Assembly: GCF_026619435.1 (NCBI RefSeq)
Contig: NZ_JAOVZQ010000001.1
Location: forward strand, 1,247,501-1,311,500
Direction of reading: 5' to 3'
Length of the DNA stretch: 64,000 nt
From: Hoeflea ulvae
GTDB taxonomy: Bacteria; Pseudomonadota; Alphaproteobacteria; Rhizobiales; Rhizobiaceae
Shown: in pieces, positions 40,386 through 50,209 of the stretch
How the letters are laid out: each line of letters begins with the position of its first letter
Numbering within the stretch: position 1 is the first letter of the stretch
Position numbers and translations under genes: made by a program
Notes under the pieces: model-generated
What the model was told of the DNA's origin: nothing
Seen by the model: the letters and a program-made list of their open reading frames with translations, nothing else
The model's database searches: none

Positions 40386-41528
40386 ATGAAAAAGACATTC
40401 ATGGGATTGGCGGCGGCCGCGTCGCTGCTTGCCGGCGTTTCGATTGCTTCAGCCGAACCGGTCAAGGTCGGCATGATCACCACGCTCTCGGGCGGCGGCG
40501 CATCGCTCGGCATCGATTCCCGCGACGGTTTCCTGCTCGCGGTCAAGCAGTCCGGCAATTCGGACATCGAAGTCATTGTCGAGGATGACGCACAGAAGCC
40601 GGATCTGGCCGTGCAGCTGGCCGACAAGCTGATCCAGTCGGAAAAGGTCGACGTGCTCACCGGCATCGTCTGGTCCAACCTCGCCATGGCCGTCGTGCCG
40701 TCGGCGGTGGCGCAGGGAAAGTTCTATCTCTCCACCAATGCCGCACCGTCGGCCCTGGCCGGACCGGGCTGCAACCCCAACTATTTCTCGATCTCCTACC
40801 AGAACGACAATCTGCATGAAGCCGCTGGCGAATATGCCAATTCCGCGGGCATGAAGAAGGTGTTCATCATGGCGCCGAACTATCCGGCGGGCAAGGATTC
40901 GCTGTCGGGCTTCAAGCGCTTCTACAAGGGTGAGGTCACCAACGAGATCTACACCGAACTGGGCGCCCAGGACTACGCCAACGAGATCGCACAGATCCGC
41001 GCTTCCGGCGCTGATGGCGTGTTCTTCTTCCTGCCAGGCGGCATGGGCATCTCCTTCATGAAGCAATATGCCGGCGCCGGCGTGGAAGTGCCGCTGATCG
41101 GTCCGGCTTTCTCGTTCGATCAGAACATCCTGCAGGCCGTCGGCGACGCAGCACTCGGCGTCAAGAACACCTCGACCTGGTCGAAGGATCTCGACAACCA
41201 GGCCAACAAGGATTTTGTTGCCGCCTACCAGGCCGAATACGACCGCCTGCCGTCGATCTACGCGGCCCAGGGCTATGACACTGCCAATCTGCTGATCTCG
41301 GCCATGGGTGCTGCTGCCGTGACCGATCAGGACGCTTTCCGCAAGGCGCTGGAAGCGGCCGACTTCAACTCGGTTCGCGGCAAGTTCAGCTTCGGCCCCA
41401 ATCACCACCCGATCCAGGACATCTATGTCCGCGAAGTGATCAAGGAAGGTGACATCTACACCAACAAGATCGTGGCCACCGCGCTCACCGACCGCGCCGA
41501 TGCCTACGCCGCTGATTGCAAGATGTAA
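40386..41528 (+). CDS. livK: Branched-chain amino acid type ABC transporter substrate-binding protein
   Basis: 380 residues, periplasmic. A signal peptide MKKTFMGLAAAASLLAGVSIASA is cut before EPVKVGMITTLSGGGASLG. Periplasmic-binding fold type I with blocks VEDDAQKPDLAVQLADKLI, VLTGIVWSNLAMAVVP and VFFFLPGGMGISFMKQYA. GAGG precedes the ATG. Proteins of this branch bind leucine-type amino acids but also amides, urea or aromatic compounds, so the ligand stays open. A hairpin follows the gene, then the permease and ATPase genes. Confidence 0.9.
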   Translation: MKKTFMGLAAAASLLAGVSIASAEPVKVGMITTLSGGGASLGIDSRDGFLLAVKQSGNSDIEVIVEDDAQKPDLAVQLADKLIQSEKVDVLTGIVWSNLAMAVVPSAVAQGKFYLSTNAAPSALAGPGCNPNYFSISYQNDNLHEAAGEYANSAGMKKVFIMAPNYPAGKDSLSGFKRFYKGEVTNEIYTELGAQDYANEIAQIRASGADGVFFFLPGGMGISFMKQYAGAGVEVPLIGPAFSFDQNILQAVGDAALGVKNTSTWSKDLDNQANKDFVAAYQAEYDRLPSIYAAQGYDTANLLISAMGAAAVTDQDAFRKALEAADFNSVRGKFSFGPNHHPIQDIYVREVIKEGDIYTNKIVATALTDRADAYAADCKM

Positions 41529-41540
41529 GCATCTCTCGAA

Positions 41541-41570
41541 CCCGGGCGGACATTTCCGCCCGGGCCTTTT
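41541..41570 (+). terminator. Attenuator hairpin between livK and livH
   Basis: A perfect 10-bp stem CCCGGGCGGA/TCCGCCCGGG (41541-41550 with 41555-41564), loop of four, then CCTTTT. It would raise the ratio of binding protein to permease. Confidence 0.8.
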
Positions 41571-41598
41571 CCCCGCGCTGACGCGAGCCCGGTAATCA

Positions 41599-42519
41599 AT
41601 GACCGTCGCACTTTTCCTGGAACAAATCTTCAACGGTCTGCAGCTCGGCGTCATGCTGTTCCTGATGGCCGCGGGCCTGACCCTGATTTTCGGTGTCATG
41701 GGCCTGATCAATCTCGCGCACGGCTCGCTGTTCATGGTCGGCGGTTTTGTCTGTGCCGCAGTCGCCGCCTGGACCGGATCCTTCTGGCTCGGCCTGATCG
41801 CCAGCCTCGCCGCGGCCGCCGCCCTCGGCGCCCTGGTCGAGATCGTGGTGATCCGCAGGCTTTATGACCGCGATCACCTTGATCAGGTGCTGGCGACCTT
41901 CGCCCTGGTGCTGATGTTTTCCGAAGGCGTCCGCTTCCTGTTCGGATCTTTCCCGCTCTATCTCGATCCGCCTGCGTTTCTCGCCGGCCCGGTGATGCTG
42001 CCCGGCGGTCTGCCCTATCCCGCCTACCGTCTGGCGATCATCGTCGCCGGTCTGGTTGTCGCGGCCGGGCTTGGCCTGCTGATCAGCCGCACCCGGCTCG
42101 GCATGCAGATCCGCGCCGGCGAAGCCGACCGCGAAATGATCGCGGCCCTGGGTGTCGATATCCGTTTTCTCTACACGGTCGTGTTTGCCGTTGGCGCAGC
42201 GCTGGCCGGCTTCGCCGGTGCTCTTATCGGCGCCATCCAGTCGGTTCAGGTCGGCATGGGCGAACCGGTTCTCATTCTCGCTTTCGTCGTCATCGTCATT
42301 GGCGGCATCGGCTCGATCAAGGGCGCCCTGGTCGCAGCCATTATTGTCGGCGTTGTCGACACCATGGGCCGGTTCCTGCTGCCGGTGATGCTGTCATCCG
42401 TGATGGAAGCCTCCGCGGCTGCCGGTGTCGGTTCGGCGATTGCCTCGATGCTGATCTATCTGCTGATGGCCGCCGTGCTGGTGTTCAAGCCAAAAGGGTT
42501 GTTTCCCGCCAATGCGTGA
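41599..42519 (+). CDS. livH: Branched-chain amino acid type ABC transporter permease LivH
   Basis: 306 residues, about eight membrane helices, starting with LEQIFNGLQLGVMLFLMAAGLT as usual for LivH. The conserved GLINLAHGSLFMVGGF follows, and the cytoplasmic loop has RAGEADREMIAALGVD. The last segment ends KPKGLFPANA. It overlaps livM by eight bases, so the two are translationally coupled. Confidence 0.93.
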   Translation: MTVALFLEQIFNGLQLGVMLFLMAAGLTLIFGVMGLINLAHGSLFMVGGFVCAAVAAWTGSFWLGLIASLAAAAALGALVEIVVIRRLYDRDHLDQVLATFALVLMFSEGVRFLFGSFPLYLDPPAFLAGPVMLPGGLPYPAYRLAIIVAGLVVAAGLGLLISRTRLGMQIRAGEADREMIAALGVDIRFLYTVVFAVGAALAGFAGALIGAIQSVQVGMGEPVLILAFVVIVIGGIGSIKGALVAAIIVGVVDTMGRFLLPVMLSSVMEASAAAGVGSAIASMLIYLLMAAVLVFKPKGLFPANA

Positions 42520-43501
42520 CCTGATCACCGAACATCGTCTCAACATCGTGCTGGCGCTGATTCTGCTGGGCGGACCGCTGGTCGCGCACTTTGCCGATGA
42601 GCCGTTCCTGGTCACGCTCGCCACCCGCGCTGCCATTCTGGCGCTGGCGGGTGTCGGCCTCAATATCGCGCTGGGTCTCGGTGGCCTGGTGTCCTTTGGT
42701 CATGCTGCCTTCTTCGGGCTCGGCGGCTACGCGGTAGGCATTCTGGCCAGTCACCACCAGACCTACGTGCCGCTGATGACCGCGCCGTTCCTGATCAACG
42801 GCACCAACCAGATGCTGGTGCTGTGGCTGGTGGCGGTTCTGGTCAGTGGCCTGGCGGCGCTGTTGATTGGCGCGCTCAGCCTGCGCACATCCGGCGTCTA
42901 TTTCATCATGATCACGCTGGCTTTCGCGCAGATGATCTACTACTTCGCCATTTCCTGGCCGGCCTATGGCGGCGAGGACGGGCTGTCGATCTATGTCCGC
43001 AATGCATTCCCCGGAATCAACACGCTGCGTCCGCTGGATTTCTTCCTGCTCTGCTACGCGGTGCTGATGCTGGTGCTTGTTGCCCAGTGGCGGATGACCG
43101 GCGCCCGCTTCGGTGTGGCGCTGCAGGCGGTGCGGCAGAACGAGGGACGCGTCGCAGCCCTCGGGCTCTCGCCCTACCGGATCAAGCTCGCGGCCTTCGT
43201 CATCTCCGGCATGGTCACCGGCCTGGCCGGCGCGCTCTATGCCGATCTCAACCGCTTTGTCAGCCCCTCGATGATGTCCTGGCACCTGTCGGGCGAGATC
43301 ATGGTCTTCATCATTTTAGGCGGTGTCGCCCGGCTGTTCGGCCCGGTGGTCGGCGCTTGTCTGTTCGTGCTGTTCGAGCATGTCTTCGGCAGCTTCACCA
43401 CCCACTGGCAGTTCTTCCTTGGCGCGGCGCTGCTCGCGGTCGTGCTATTTGCCCGTGGCGGCTTCATAGGTCTCGTCGTCGGGAGGGTACGGCATGATTG
43501 A
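42512..43501 (+). CDS. livM: Branched-chain amino acid type ABC transporter permease LivM
   Basis: 329 residues, membrane subunit partner of LivH. NIALGLGGLVSFGHAAFFGLGG is the LivM signature, and the loop AVRQNEGRVAALGLSPYRIK contacts the ATPases. It overlaps livH by eight and livG by eight bases, a tight operon. Helices span nearly the whole length. Confidence 0.93.
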   Translation: MRDLITEHRLNIVLALILLGGPLVAHFADEPFLVTLATRAAILALAGVGLNIALGLGGLVSFGHAAFFGLGGYAVGILASHHQTYVPLMTAPFLINGTNQMLVLWLVAVLVSGLAALLIGALSLRTSGVYFIMITLAFAQMIYYFAISWPAYGGEDGLSIYVRNAFPGINTLRPLDFFLLCYAVLMLVLVAQWRMTGARFGVALQAVRQNEGRVAALGLSPYRIKLAAFVISGMVTGLAGALYADLNRFVSPSMMSWHLSGEIMVFIILGGVARLFGPVVGACLFVLFEHVFGSFTTHWQFFLGAALLAVVLFARGGFIGLVVGRVRHD

Positions 43502-44246
43502 ACCGGTTCTCTCGCTCAGTGGCCTGAGCAAGTCATTCGGCGCGCTGAAGGTGACCGACAGCGTCGACCTCGACCTGTATCCGGGCGAGATCCACGCGCT
43601 GATCGGCCCTAATGGTGCCGGCAAGTCCAGCCTGATCAAGCTTGTCGCCGGCGAGCTCGCGGCAGATGCGGGGGCGATCCGTTTCGACGGACACGACATT
43701 GGCGAGCTGGACCAGCCGGCCCGCGCCCGTCTTGGCCTGACCCGCACCTTCCAGGTCTCGTCGTTGATCCCGGAATTTTCCGCCCGCGGCAATGTCATGT
43801 TCGCCGCCCAGGCGCGGCGCCGCTCCGTTTTCGGCTTCATCGGCCAGGTCAACAAGGATCCGCAGTTGATTGGCGAGGCGGAACAGGCGCTAGACCGCGT
43901 CGGCCTGAGCGCACGCTCCGGGGTGCGCGTCAGCGAACTGTCGCATGGTGAAAAGCGGCTTCTGGAAATCGCCATGGCGCTGGCCATGCGGCCGCGCATC
44001 TTCCTGATGGACGAGCCGATGGCGGGTCTGGGCCAGGAAGGCTCGAGCAAGCTGATCGGCTTTCTCGACAAGCTGCGCACGCAAGCCCCGATCCTGCTGA
44101 TCGAGCACGACATGGATGCCGTCTTCCAGCTCGCCGACCGCATCTCCGTGCTGGTCGCCGGCAAGATCATCGCCCGCGGAAAGGCCGATGACATCCGCAA
44201 CGACCCCGAAGTCCGCGCCGCCTATCTCGGGGAGGATGCAGCATGA
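43494..44246 (+). CDS. livG: Branched-chain amino acid type ABC transporter ATPase LivG
   Basis: 250 residues. Walker A GPNGAGKSS, the LivG-type loop GLTRTFQVSSLIPEFSARGN, signature LSHGEKRLLEIAMALA, Walker B IFLMDEPMAGLGQEG and H-loop EHDMD. It overlaps livF by four bases (ATGA). Works together with LivF at the cytoplasmic face. Confidence 0.93.
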   Translation: MIEPVLSLSGLSKSFGALKVTDSVDLDLYPGEIHALIGPNGAGKSSLIKLVAGELAADAGAIRFDGHDIGELDQPARARLGLTRTFQVSSLIPEFSARGNVMFAAQARRRSVFGFIGQVNKDPQLIGEAEQALDRVGLSARSGVRVSELSHGEKRLLEIAMALAMRPRIFLMDEPMAGLGQEGSSKLIGFLDKLRTQAPILLIEHDMDAVFQLADRISVLVAGKIIARGKADDIRNDPEVRAAYLGEDAA

Positions 44247-44929
44247 GCCTTCTGGAAGTTTCCAAGCTGCAGGCCTTCTATGGTGCGTCGCAAGCCCTGT
44301 TCGGTGTCGATCTGCAGATCGCCGAGGGCGAGCTGGTGGCGCTGATGGGCCGCAACGGCATGGGCAAGACCACCACCGTGCGCGCCATCACCCGCATGCT
44401 GCGCACCACCGAGGGCGAGATCCGCTTCGATGGCCATGATCTCGCCGCCCTGCCGTCCTTCCGCGCCGCAAGGCTCGGCATCGGGCTGGCGCCGGAAGGC
44501 CGCCGCTGCTTTGCCAATCTCTCGGTCGAAGAAAACCTGCTGGCCTCGGCCCGCGCTGGTCCCTGGGATATCGACAAGGCCACCGCCCTGTTTCCGCGGC
44601 TGGGCGAACGCATGGCACAAAGCGCCTCCACGCTTTCGGGCGGCGAACAGCAGATGCTGGCGATTGCCCGGGCGCTGCTCACCAATCCGCGGCTGCTCAT
44701 TCTCGATGAGGCAACCGAAGGGCTGGCGCCGGTGGTGCGGCAGGAAATCTGGGCGGCGATCGCCAGGCTCAAACAGGGCGGTCAATCCATCCTGGTCATC
44801 GACAAGGCGTTTTCCGAACTCCGCGCCGTCGCCGACCGCTGCGTCATCCTGGCCCGCGGTGAAAGCGTCTGGACCGGTACACCGGCCGGGCTGACCCGCG
44901 AGATCGAAACCGAATTCCTCGGCGTCTGA
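44243..44929 (+). CDS. livF: Branched-chain amino acid type ABC transporter ATPase LivF
   Basis: 228 residues. Walker A GRNGMGKTT, LivF hallmark IGLAPEGRRCFANLSVEENL, signature LSGGEQQMLAIARALL, Walker B LLILDEATEGLAP. It ends the operon; 42 bases separate it from the convergent RND pump gene and contain a hairpin. Confidence 0.93.
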   Translation: MSLLEVSKLQAFYGASQALFGVDLQIAEGELVALMGRNGMGKTTTVRAITRMLRTTEGEIRFDGHDLAALPSFRAARLGIGLAPEGRRCFANLSVEENLLASARAGPWDIDKATALFPRLGERMAQSASTLSGGEQQMLAIARALLTNPRLLILDEATEGLAPVVRQEIWAAIARLKQGGQSILVIDKAFSELRAVADRCVILARGESVWTGTPAGLTREIETEFLGV

Positions 44930-44943
44930 CGCAAAGGCAAGGT

Positions 44944-44964
44944 CCGGGGCTGATCGCGCCCCGG
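44944..44964. terminator. Hairpin between convergent livF and RND genes
   Basis: Stem CCGGGGC/GCCCCGG (44944-44950 with 44958-44964), extended by further pairs after one mismatch. No good T run, so only a probable shared transcription end. Confidence 0.4.
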
Positions 44965-44971
44965 TCCTCAA

Positions 44972-47900
44972 CTACTCGGCAGCCTCGTGCGTGACCACCA
45001 GCTTCGGCGGCGTTCGCCCGGCCTGGCCCTCGAGCCGTGCCAGCCGCTTGCGCAGATCCGAGATTTCGCCGGCGGTCTCGCCGATGGCCGCGGTCATCGC
45101 TTCGGGTTCCATGACATCGGCTTCCTCTTCCTTCGGGCCGACAAAGCGGCCGAAGATCCAGCCCAGGAGCCGGGACAGGTCATCCATGATCAGGAAGAAG
45201 GACGGCACCACCACCAGGCTGAGCACCGTCGAGACGATGATGCCGCCGATCACCGCGATTGCCATCGGCGCGCGGAACGATCCGCCTTCGCCGACGCCGA
45301 GCGCGCTCGGCAGCATGCCGGCCGACATGGCGATCGAGGTCATGACGATCGGCCGGGCGCGTTTCTGCCCGGCTTCGATCATCGCCTCCACCCGGTCGCG
45401 GCCGGTGCGGATCAGCTCGACGGCGAAATCGACCAGCAGGATGGCGTTCTTGGTGACAATGCCCATCAGCATCAGGATGCCGATCAGCACCGGCATCGAC
45501 AGCGCGTTGTTGGTCAGGATCAGGCCGGCCGCCACGCCGCCGATGGCCAGCGGCAGCGAGAACAGGATGGTGAAGGGCTGGATCACGTCCTTGAACAACA
45601 GGATCAGCACGGTCAGCACCAGCAGAAGCCCCATCAGCATGGCGTTGAGGAAGCTGTCCATCAGCTCGTTCTGGACTTCCGCATCGCCCGATTCGAGCAC
45701 CTGAACGCCGGCCGGAAGCTCGGTCGACTGGACGATCTCGTTGAAACGCTGCTTGGCGGTGTCGAGCGCCACGCCGATCGGCAGGCTGGCGCCGATGGTC
45801 GCCTGCCGCTCGCGGTTGAAGCGCTTGATCGTCGACGGACCCTGGGTGATGACGATGTCGGCCACGGTCTTGAGCGGCACGGTGACGCCCTTGCTGGTCT
45901 GCACACGCAGGTTTCCGATGCGGTCAATGTCGGTGCGGTAGGCCGGATCGAGCTGCACCCGGATCGGGATCTGCCGGTTGTCGATCGAGATCTTGGCCAG
46001 AGCCGCGTCGACATCGCCGATGGTGGCGACCCGGACAATCTCGGCGATCTGCGCTGTGGTGACGCCGAGCCGGGCTGCCTCTTCGAGCCGCGGACGGATC
46101 TGCACTTCCGGGCGCGGCAGCGAGCCGGAGACGCTGACGCTGGAGAGCACATCCTGGGCCTTGAGCTTGGGTTCGAGAATCGCCACCGCCCGGTCGATCG
46201 CCGCATCATCGGTGGAAATCACATTATAGGTCAGGTCGCGTTCGCCGCGGTCATTGAGCTTGTAGGCGCGAATGTCGGGAACCACGGCCAGCTTGTCGAA
46301 GATCTCGGCCTCGATTTCGGCCTGCGAGCGGGTGCGGCCGAGCACCTCCATGCGCGGCAGCGAGGACGAGACGAACGGAACCGCACCGGCAAGTCCGTTG
46401 ACGACCTTCTTGACGATGTTGTGCTCGATCTTTTCCAGCAGCACCGAGACCGAAGCGCGGCGGATGTCGAGTTCGCCCTTGGGCGATGTGCCGCCCAGAA
46501 TGAACACGTCCTCGACGCCGTCGACTTCCCTGATGATAGTCCGCATGGTCTGGGTGGTCGCGTCGGTGTCGGCCAGCGTGGCGCCGGGCGGCAGCTCGAC
46601 GGAGATGCTGACACGGGAGACGTCTTCGGGCGGCAGGAACGAGCCCGGCACCTGGCCCATGTAATAGACCGCGACCACCAGCGAGCCGATTGCCGCCAGC
46701 AGGGTGGTGTAACGCCAGCGCAGCGTCTTGGAGATGAACCAGGTGTAGCCGCGCATGATCCGTCCGCCACCCTCGGCCTCTTCATGGGCGTCGCTGTCGC
46801 GCATCAGATAGGCGGCCATCATCGGGGTGATCAGTCGCGCCACCAGCAGCGAGAACATCACTGCAACCGCCACCGTCATGCCGAACTGGATGAAATACTG
46901 CCCCGGAATGCCCGGCATGAACGACACCGGCACGAACACCGCGATGATGGTGAAGGTGGTGGCGATCACCGCCAGCCCGATCTCGTCGGCAGCCTCGACC
47001 GCGGCCCGATAGGGGGTCTTGCCCATGCGAATATGACGCGAGATGTTCTCGACCTCGACGATCGCGTCATCGACCAGGATCCCGGTCGCCAAGGTGATGG
47101 CGAGCAGGCTCACAAGGTTGAGCGAGAAGCCGAGCAGATCCATGATGTAGAAGGTCGGTATCGCCGACAGCGGCAGCGCGATCGCCGCGATCAGCGTGGC
47201 GCGCCAGTTCCTCAGAAACAGGAACACCACAAGCACGGCCAGCAGGGACCCTTCCACCAGCGTGTGCAGCGCCGATTCGTAATTTCCATAGGTGTAAAAC
47301 ACCGTGTCATCGACAGGCACCAGCTCGACATTGGGGTGCTCTGACCGGATCTCGTCGAGCGTCTCGGTCACCACTTCGGCAACCGAAACCTCACTGGCGC
47401 CCTTGGAGCGGAACACCGCGAAAGCCACGACCTGGTCGCCATTGTAGCGCCCGAATGACCGCAGTTCCTCATAGCTGTCATGCACGACGCCGAGATCACC
47501 GAGCCGGACGAAGCGGCCGTTGGGCAGCGCGATGGTGGTCCTGGCGAGTGCTTCCGCATCCCCGGCGTCGCCGAGCGTGCGGATTGCCTGTTCCTTGTTG
47601 CCGATCTCGCCGCGGCCGCCGCCGAGATTGGCGTTGGTTGCCCGAAGCTGCTTGCTCACATCGGCGGAGGTGACGCCGTAGGAATCAAGCCGCGCGGGAT
47701 CGAGCTCAACGCGGATTTCCCGGTCGGCGCCGCCATAGCGCTCGACCTTGCCGACGCCGCGTTGGCCCTGCAGCGCGCGCTTGACGGTGTCATCGACGAA
47801 CCAGGACGCCTCTTCCAGCGTCATGTCCGGCGCATGCACCGCGAAGGTCATGATTGCCTGGCCCTCGACATCGATGCGGGTGACGATCGGCTCTTCGACG

Positions 47901-48265
47901 GAGGCCGGCAGATCGCCGCGAACCCGGTCGATGGCGTCCTTGACGTCCTGGACCGCCTGATCGGTGGGCACTTCCATGCGGAACACCACGGTGGTGGTGG
48001 AGATGCCGTCCGACACGGTGGAGCCAATGTCGTCGACGCCGGTGATGCCGGCGACGGCATCCTCGATCTCCTTGGTGATCTGCGCTTCCATTTCCGACGG
48101 CGCCGCCCCCGACTGCACCACGGTGATTGCCACCAGCGGAATGTCGATATTGGGGAAACGGGTGATCGGCAGGGTCAGAAAGGATTGGATGCCGACAATC
48201 GTCAGCAGCGCGAAGGCGAGGATCGGCGCGATCGGATTGCGGATGGCCCAGGCGGAAAAATTCAT
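44972..48265 (-). CDS. RND efflux transporter, AcrB/HAE1 type
   Basis: 1097 residues, inner-membrane proton-driven pump. The start MNFSAWAIRNPIAPILAF begins helix 1, and the large periplasmic loop follows (FPNIDIPLVAITVVQSGAAP, EIEDAVAGITGVDD). In helix 4 the proton-relay pair is present in TGILVDDAIVEVENI. The second half repeats the fold (LMGIVTKNAILLVDFA). The ATG at 48265 is chosen because the family N-terminus starts there, with GAGG nine bases before; a longer frame reaches 48349 inside the adaptor gene. A cytoplasmic tail of about 60 residues includes EPEAMTAAIGETAGEISDLR. It is the last gene of a tetR-adaptor-pump operon. Drug, solvent or metabolite export; substrate not readable. Confidence 0.93.
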   Translation of the reverse strand: MNFSAWAIRNPIAPILAFALLTIVGIQSFLTLPITRFPNIDIPLVAITVVQSGAAPSEMEAQITKEIEDAVAGITGVDDIGSTVSDGISTTTVVFRMEVPTDQAVQDVKDAIDRVRGDLPASVEEPIVTRIDVEGQAIMTFAVHAPDMTLEEASWFVDDTVKRALQGQRGVGKVERYGGADREIRVELDPARLDSYGVTSADVSKQLRATNANLGGGRGEIGNKEQAIRTLGDAGDAEALARTTIALPNGRFVRLGDLGVVHDSYEELRSFGRYNGDQVVAFAVFRSKGASEVSVAEVVTETLDEIRSEHPNVELVPVDDTVFYTYGNYESALHTLVEGSLLAVLVVFLFLRNWRATLIAAIALPLSAIPTFYIMDLLGFSLNLVSLLAITLATGILVDDAIVEVENISRHIRMGKTPYRAAVEAADEIGLAVIATTFTIIAVFVPVSFMPGIPGQYFIQFGMTVAVAVMFSLLVARLITPMMAAYLMRDSDAHEEAEGGGRIMRGYTWFISKTLRWRYTTLLAAIGSLVVAVYYMGQVPGSFLPPEDVSRVSISVELPPGATLADTDATTQTMRTIIREVDGVEDVFILGGTSPKGELDIRRASVSVLLEKIEHNIVKKVVNGLAGAVPFVSSSLPRMEVLGRTRSQAEIEAEIFDKLAVVPDIRAYKLNDRGERDLTYNVISTDDAAIDRAVAILEPKLKAQDVLSSVSVSGSLPRPEVQIRPRLEEAARLGVTTAQIAEIVRVATIGDVDAALAKISIDNRQIPIRVQLDPAYRTDIDRIGNLRVQTSKGVTVPLKTVADIVITQGPSTIKRFNRERQATIGASLPIGVALDTAKQRFNEIVQSTELPAGVQVLESGDAEVQNELMDSFLNAMLMGLLLVLTVLILLFKDVIQPFTILFSLPLAIGGVAAGLILTNNALSMPVLIGILMLMGIVTKNAILLVDFAVELIRTGRDRVEAMIEAGQKRARPIVMTSIAMSAGMLPSALGVGEGGSFRAPMAIAVIGGIIVSTVLSLVVVPSFFLIMDDLSRLLGWIFGRFVGPKEEEADVMEPEAMTAAIGETAGEISDLRKRLARLEGQAGRTPPKLVVTHEAAE

Positions 48266-48275
48266 TTCGCGGGCC

Positions 48276-49478
48276 TCATTCTGTGATCGCGGCGACATGG
48301 CCGCTGTCGGTTTCTTCCACCGGCTTGACCCGGTCGCCGTCGCGGACAAAGGCGCCGGCCTTGGCGACGATCAGGTCCCCGGCTACAAGCCCGCTGGTGA
48401 TCTCGATCCTGCCGCCTTCGCGGATGCCGGTGGTGACCGGGCTACGCCGGGCGATTCCGTCCTCGATCCTGAGCACATCGGCTCCGTCGGTCCCGATATT
48501 GATCGAGGTCACCGGGACCACGATCGCGTCGCGTTCGGCCACGATGATTTCCGCATCGGCAAACATGCCGGCCCGCAAAGTCGACCCATCCGCGATCTCG
48601 ATCCGCGCCAGGCCCAGCCGTGTGGTGGTGTTGAGCGTCGGCTCGATCAGCCGGATTGTTCCCGCAACCGGTTCGGCCGCGCCGATGAGATGGATCGAAA
48701 CGATCTGGCCTTCGGCGATCCGGTGCATGTCGGCCTCGGCGATATCTGCCCGCATTTCCAGCTCACCGTCCTTGATCATGGTGAACAGGGGCCCGGCAGC
48801 AGCGCTGGCAATGGCCCCGACCCGGGCGCCACGTGCGGTGATGATGCCGGCAACCGGCGCCTTGACTGCCGTACGCGCCAGCCGCAAGTCGATGTCCTCG
48901 GCTTGCGCATCAATCAGCGTGATGTCGGCTTGTGCCACCTTGATCGATTCCTCGACCGAGCGGACCCGGGCCAGGCCCGCTGTCGCCTGGGCTTCGGCCT
49001 GTTCCGCCTGCACGGTCGAATAGGTGCCCTGCGCTGCCAGTTGCCTGGCGCGGTCGGACGCCTTGACCGATTCCTGTGCATTGGATTGGACTTCGGCGAG
49101 CTGGGCCTCAAGCTGGGCGATGGCAGCGAGCGCCTTGGCGCGGTTGGCCTCGAGCTGGCTGCGCTGCAGGATCAACTGATCCTTCGAAAGCGCGGCGAGC
49201 ACAGACCCGGCTTCCACCCGGTCGCCGACATCGGCTTCAAGGCTCTCGATTGCCAGACCTTCCACCTGCGGGGCGACCAGCACCTCTTCGACGGCGGTGA
49301 TCATGCCGTTGGCCAGGACCCGGTCGGTGATGTGGGCAGCTTCCGCCCGCACGGCAACAATGGCCGGCGGCAATGCACCGGCTGCCGCGGCAGTGTCAGT
49401 CTCGGCGGCACCGGCCGGCCGGCCTGCGGCGGCCAGGAGCAGCTCAAATGCGAACAGGAAGGCAAGTGCAGGGCGCAT
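48276..49478 (-). CDS. RND efflux periplasmic adaptor (membrane fusion protein)
   Basis: 400 residues. N-terminal signal or lipid-free export sequence (MRPALAFLFAFELLLAAAG), then the split lipoyl domain (VEEVLVAPQVEGLAIESL, and VKAPVAGIITARGARVGAI), a coiled-coil hairpin of about 90 residues between them (LQRSQLEANRAKALAAIAQL), and the beta-barrel domain (ADMHRIAEGQIVSIHLIG). It bridges the pump to an outer-membrane channel, which is not encoded here. Start 49478 has AGGA six bases upstream. The alternative ATG at 49493 overlaps the tetR stop as ATGA, so either is possible. Confidence 0.88.
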   Translation of the reverse strand: MRPALAFLFAFELLLAAAGRPAGAAETDTAAAAGALPPAIVAVRAEAAHITDRVLANGMITAVEEVLVAPQVEGLAIESLEADVGDRVEAGSVLAALSKDQLILQRSQLEANRAKALAAIAQLEAQLAEVQSNAQESVKASDRARQLAAQGTYSTVQAEQAEAQATAGLARVRSVEESIKVAQADITLIDAQAEDIDLRLARTAVKAPVAGIITARGARVGAIASAAAGPLFTMIKDGELEMRADIAEADMHRIAEGQIVSIHLIGAAEPVAGTIRLIEPTLNTTTRLGLARIEIADGSTLRAGMFADAEIIVAERDAIVVPVTSINIGTDGADVLRIEDGIARRSPVTTGIREGGRIEITSGLVAGDLIVAKAGAFVRDGDRVKPVEETDSGHVAAITE

Positions 49479-49489
49479 GAAGGATCCTG

Positions 49490-50113
49490 TCATTCCGTGG
49501 CTTGGGCGGGGGAGGCAAAAAGGGTCTGGCGCAGTGTCGCGAGCGCCAGCTCGGCAAGCGCCGCGGATTTTTCAGGCGTCATGGCTTCGCGTGCGCAGAA
49601 CTTGCGCTGGGCAAAGCCGTGCACCACCAGCATCACCAGATGGGCGCGCGTTTCAAACTCGGCGCGGGCCCGGCTGCTGTCATCGCCGTGTATGCGCACC
49701 AGCGCGTCAACGATATTGCTGCGCACGGTCTCGTCCATGCCGCGCACCAGGGTGGCGATGTCGGGCGAACGGTGCGAGGCCGCCTGGACCTCGCTCCACA
49801 GCGCCGCGTCCTCGCAGGGCATGTTCTCGATGCGCTGCGCCAGCAGATGCATGAACATCGCGCCGGGGTCGGACGCGGTCCTGACCGTGTCGAACACAGC
49901 CTCGATCTCCATCAGGTCGCGCCTGACAAGGGCGGTGATGATGGCGTCCTTGGACGGAAAATAACGGTAGAAATTTCCCACGCTCATTTGCGTGGCCTGC
50001 GCCAGGTCCTGCATTGACGCGCCGTCGAACCCGTTCAGGGCGAAAACCGATTTCACCTTGTCGAGGATGTCCGAAACCCGTTGACTGGCAATGTCGACCG
50101 TGGGCGAGTCCAT
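49490..50113 (-). CDS. TetR/AcrR-family repressor of the RND operon
   Basis: 207 residues. N-terminal HTH: ILDKVKSVFALNGFDGASMQDLA, then TQMSVGNFYRYFPSKDAIITAL, which is the full TetR signature. The C-terminal ligand domain is diverged as usual. The ATG at 50113 has AAGGA eight bases upstream; the longer frame to 50224 would read through the operator. It is the first gene of the operon and so likely controls itself, the adaptor and the pump. A perfect 18-bp palindrome lies about 97 bases upstream. Confidence 0.9.
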   Translation of the reverse strand: MDSPTVDIASQRVSDILDKVKSVFALNGFDGASMQDLAQATQMSVGNFYRYFPSKDAIITALVRRDLMEIEAVFDTVRTASDPGAMFMHLLAQRIENMPCEDAALWSEVQAASHRSPDIATLVRGMDETVRSNIVDALVRIHGDDSSRARAEFETRAHLVMLVVHGFAQRKFCAREAMTPEKSAALAELALATLRQTLFASPAQATE

Positions 50114-50209
50114 GCGATGATCCTTGAAATGCAACGCTGCGGCGGATGCAGACGGCGGTGAAACCGTGTATATGAATTTCATTCCTGCATCGTCGGCAAA
50201 TAGATATAG

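Noticed and set aside
44987..47344. A 785-codon open frame on the plus strand
   Set aside because: Antisense to the RND pump gene, which has full family conservation; the product is a charged low-complexity shadow.
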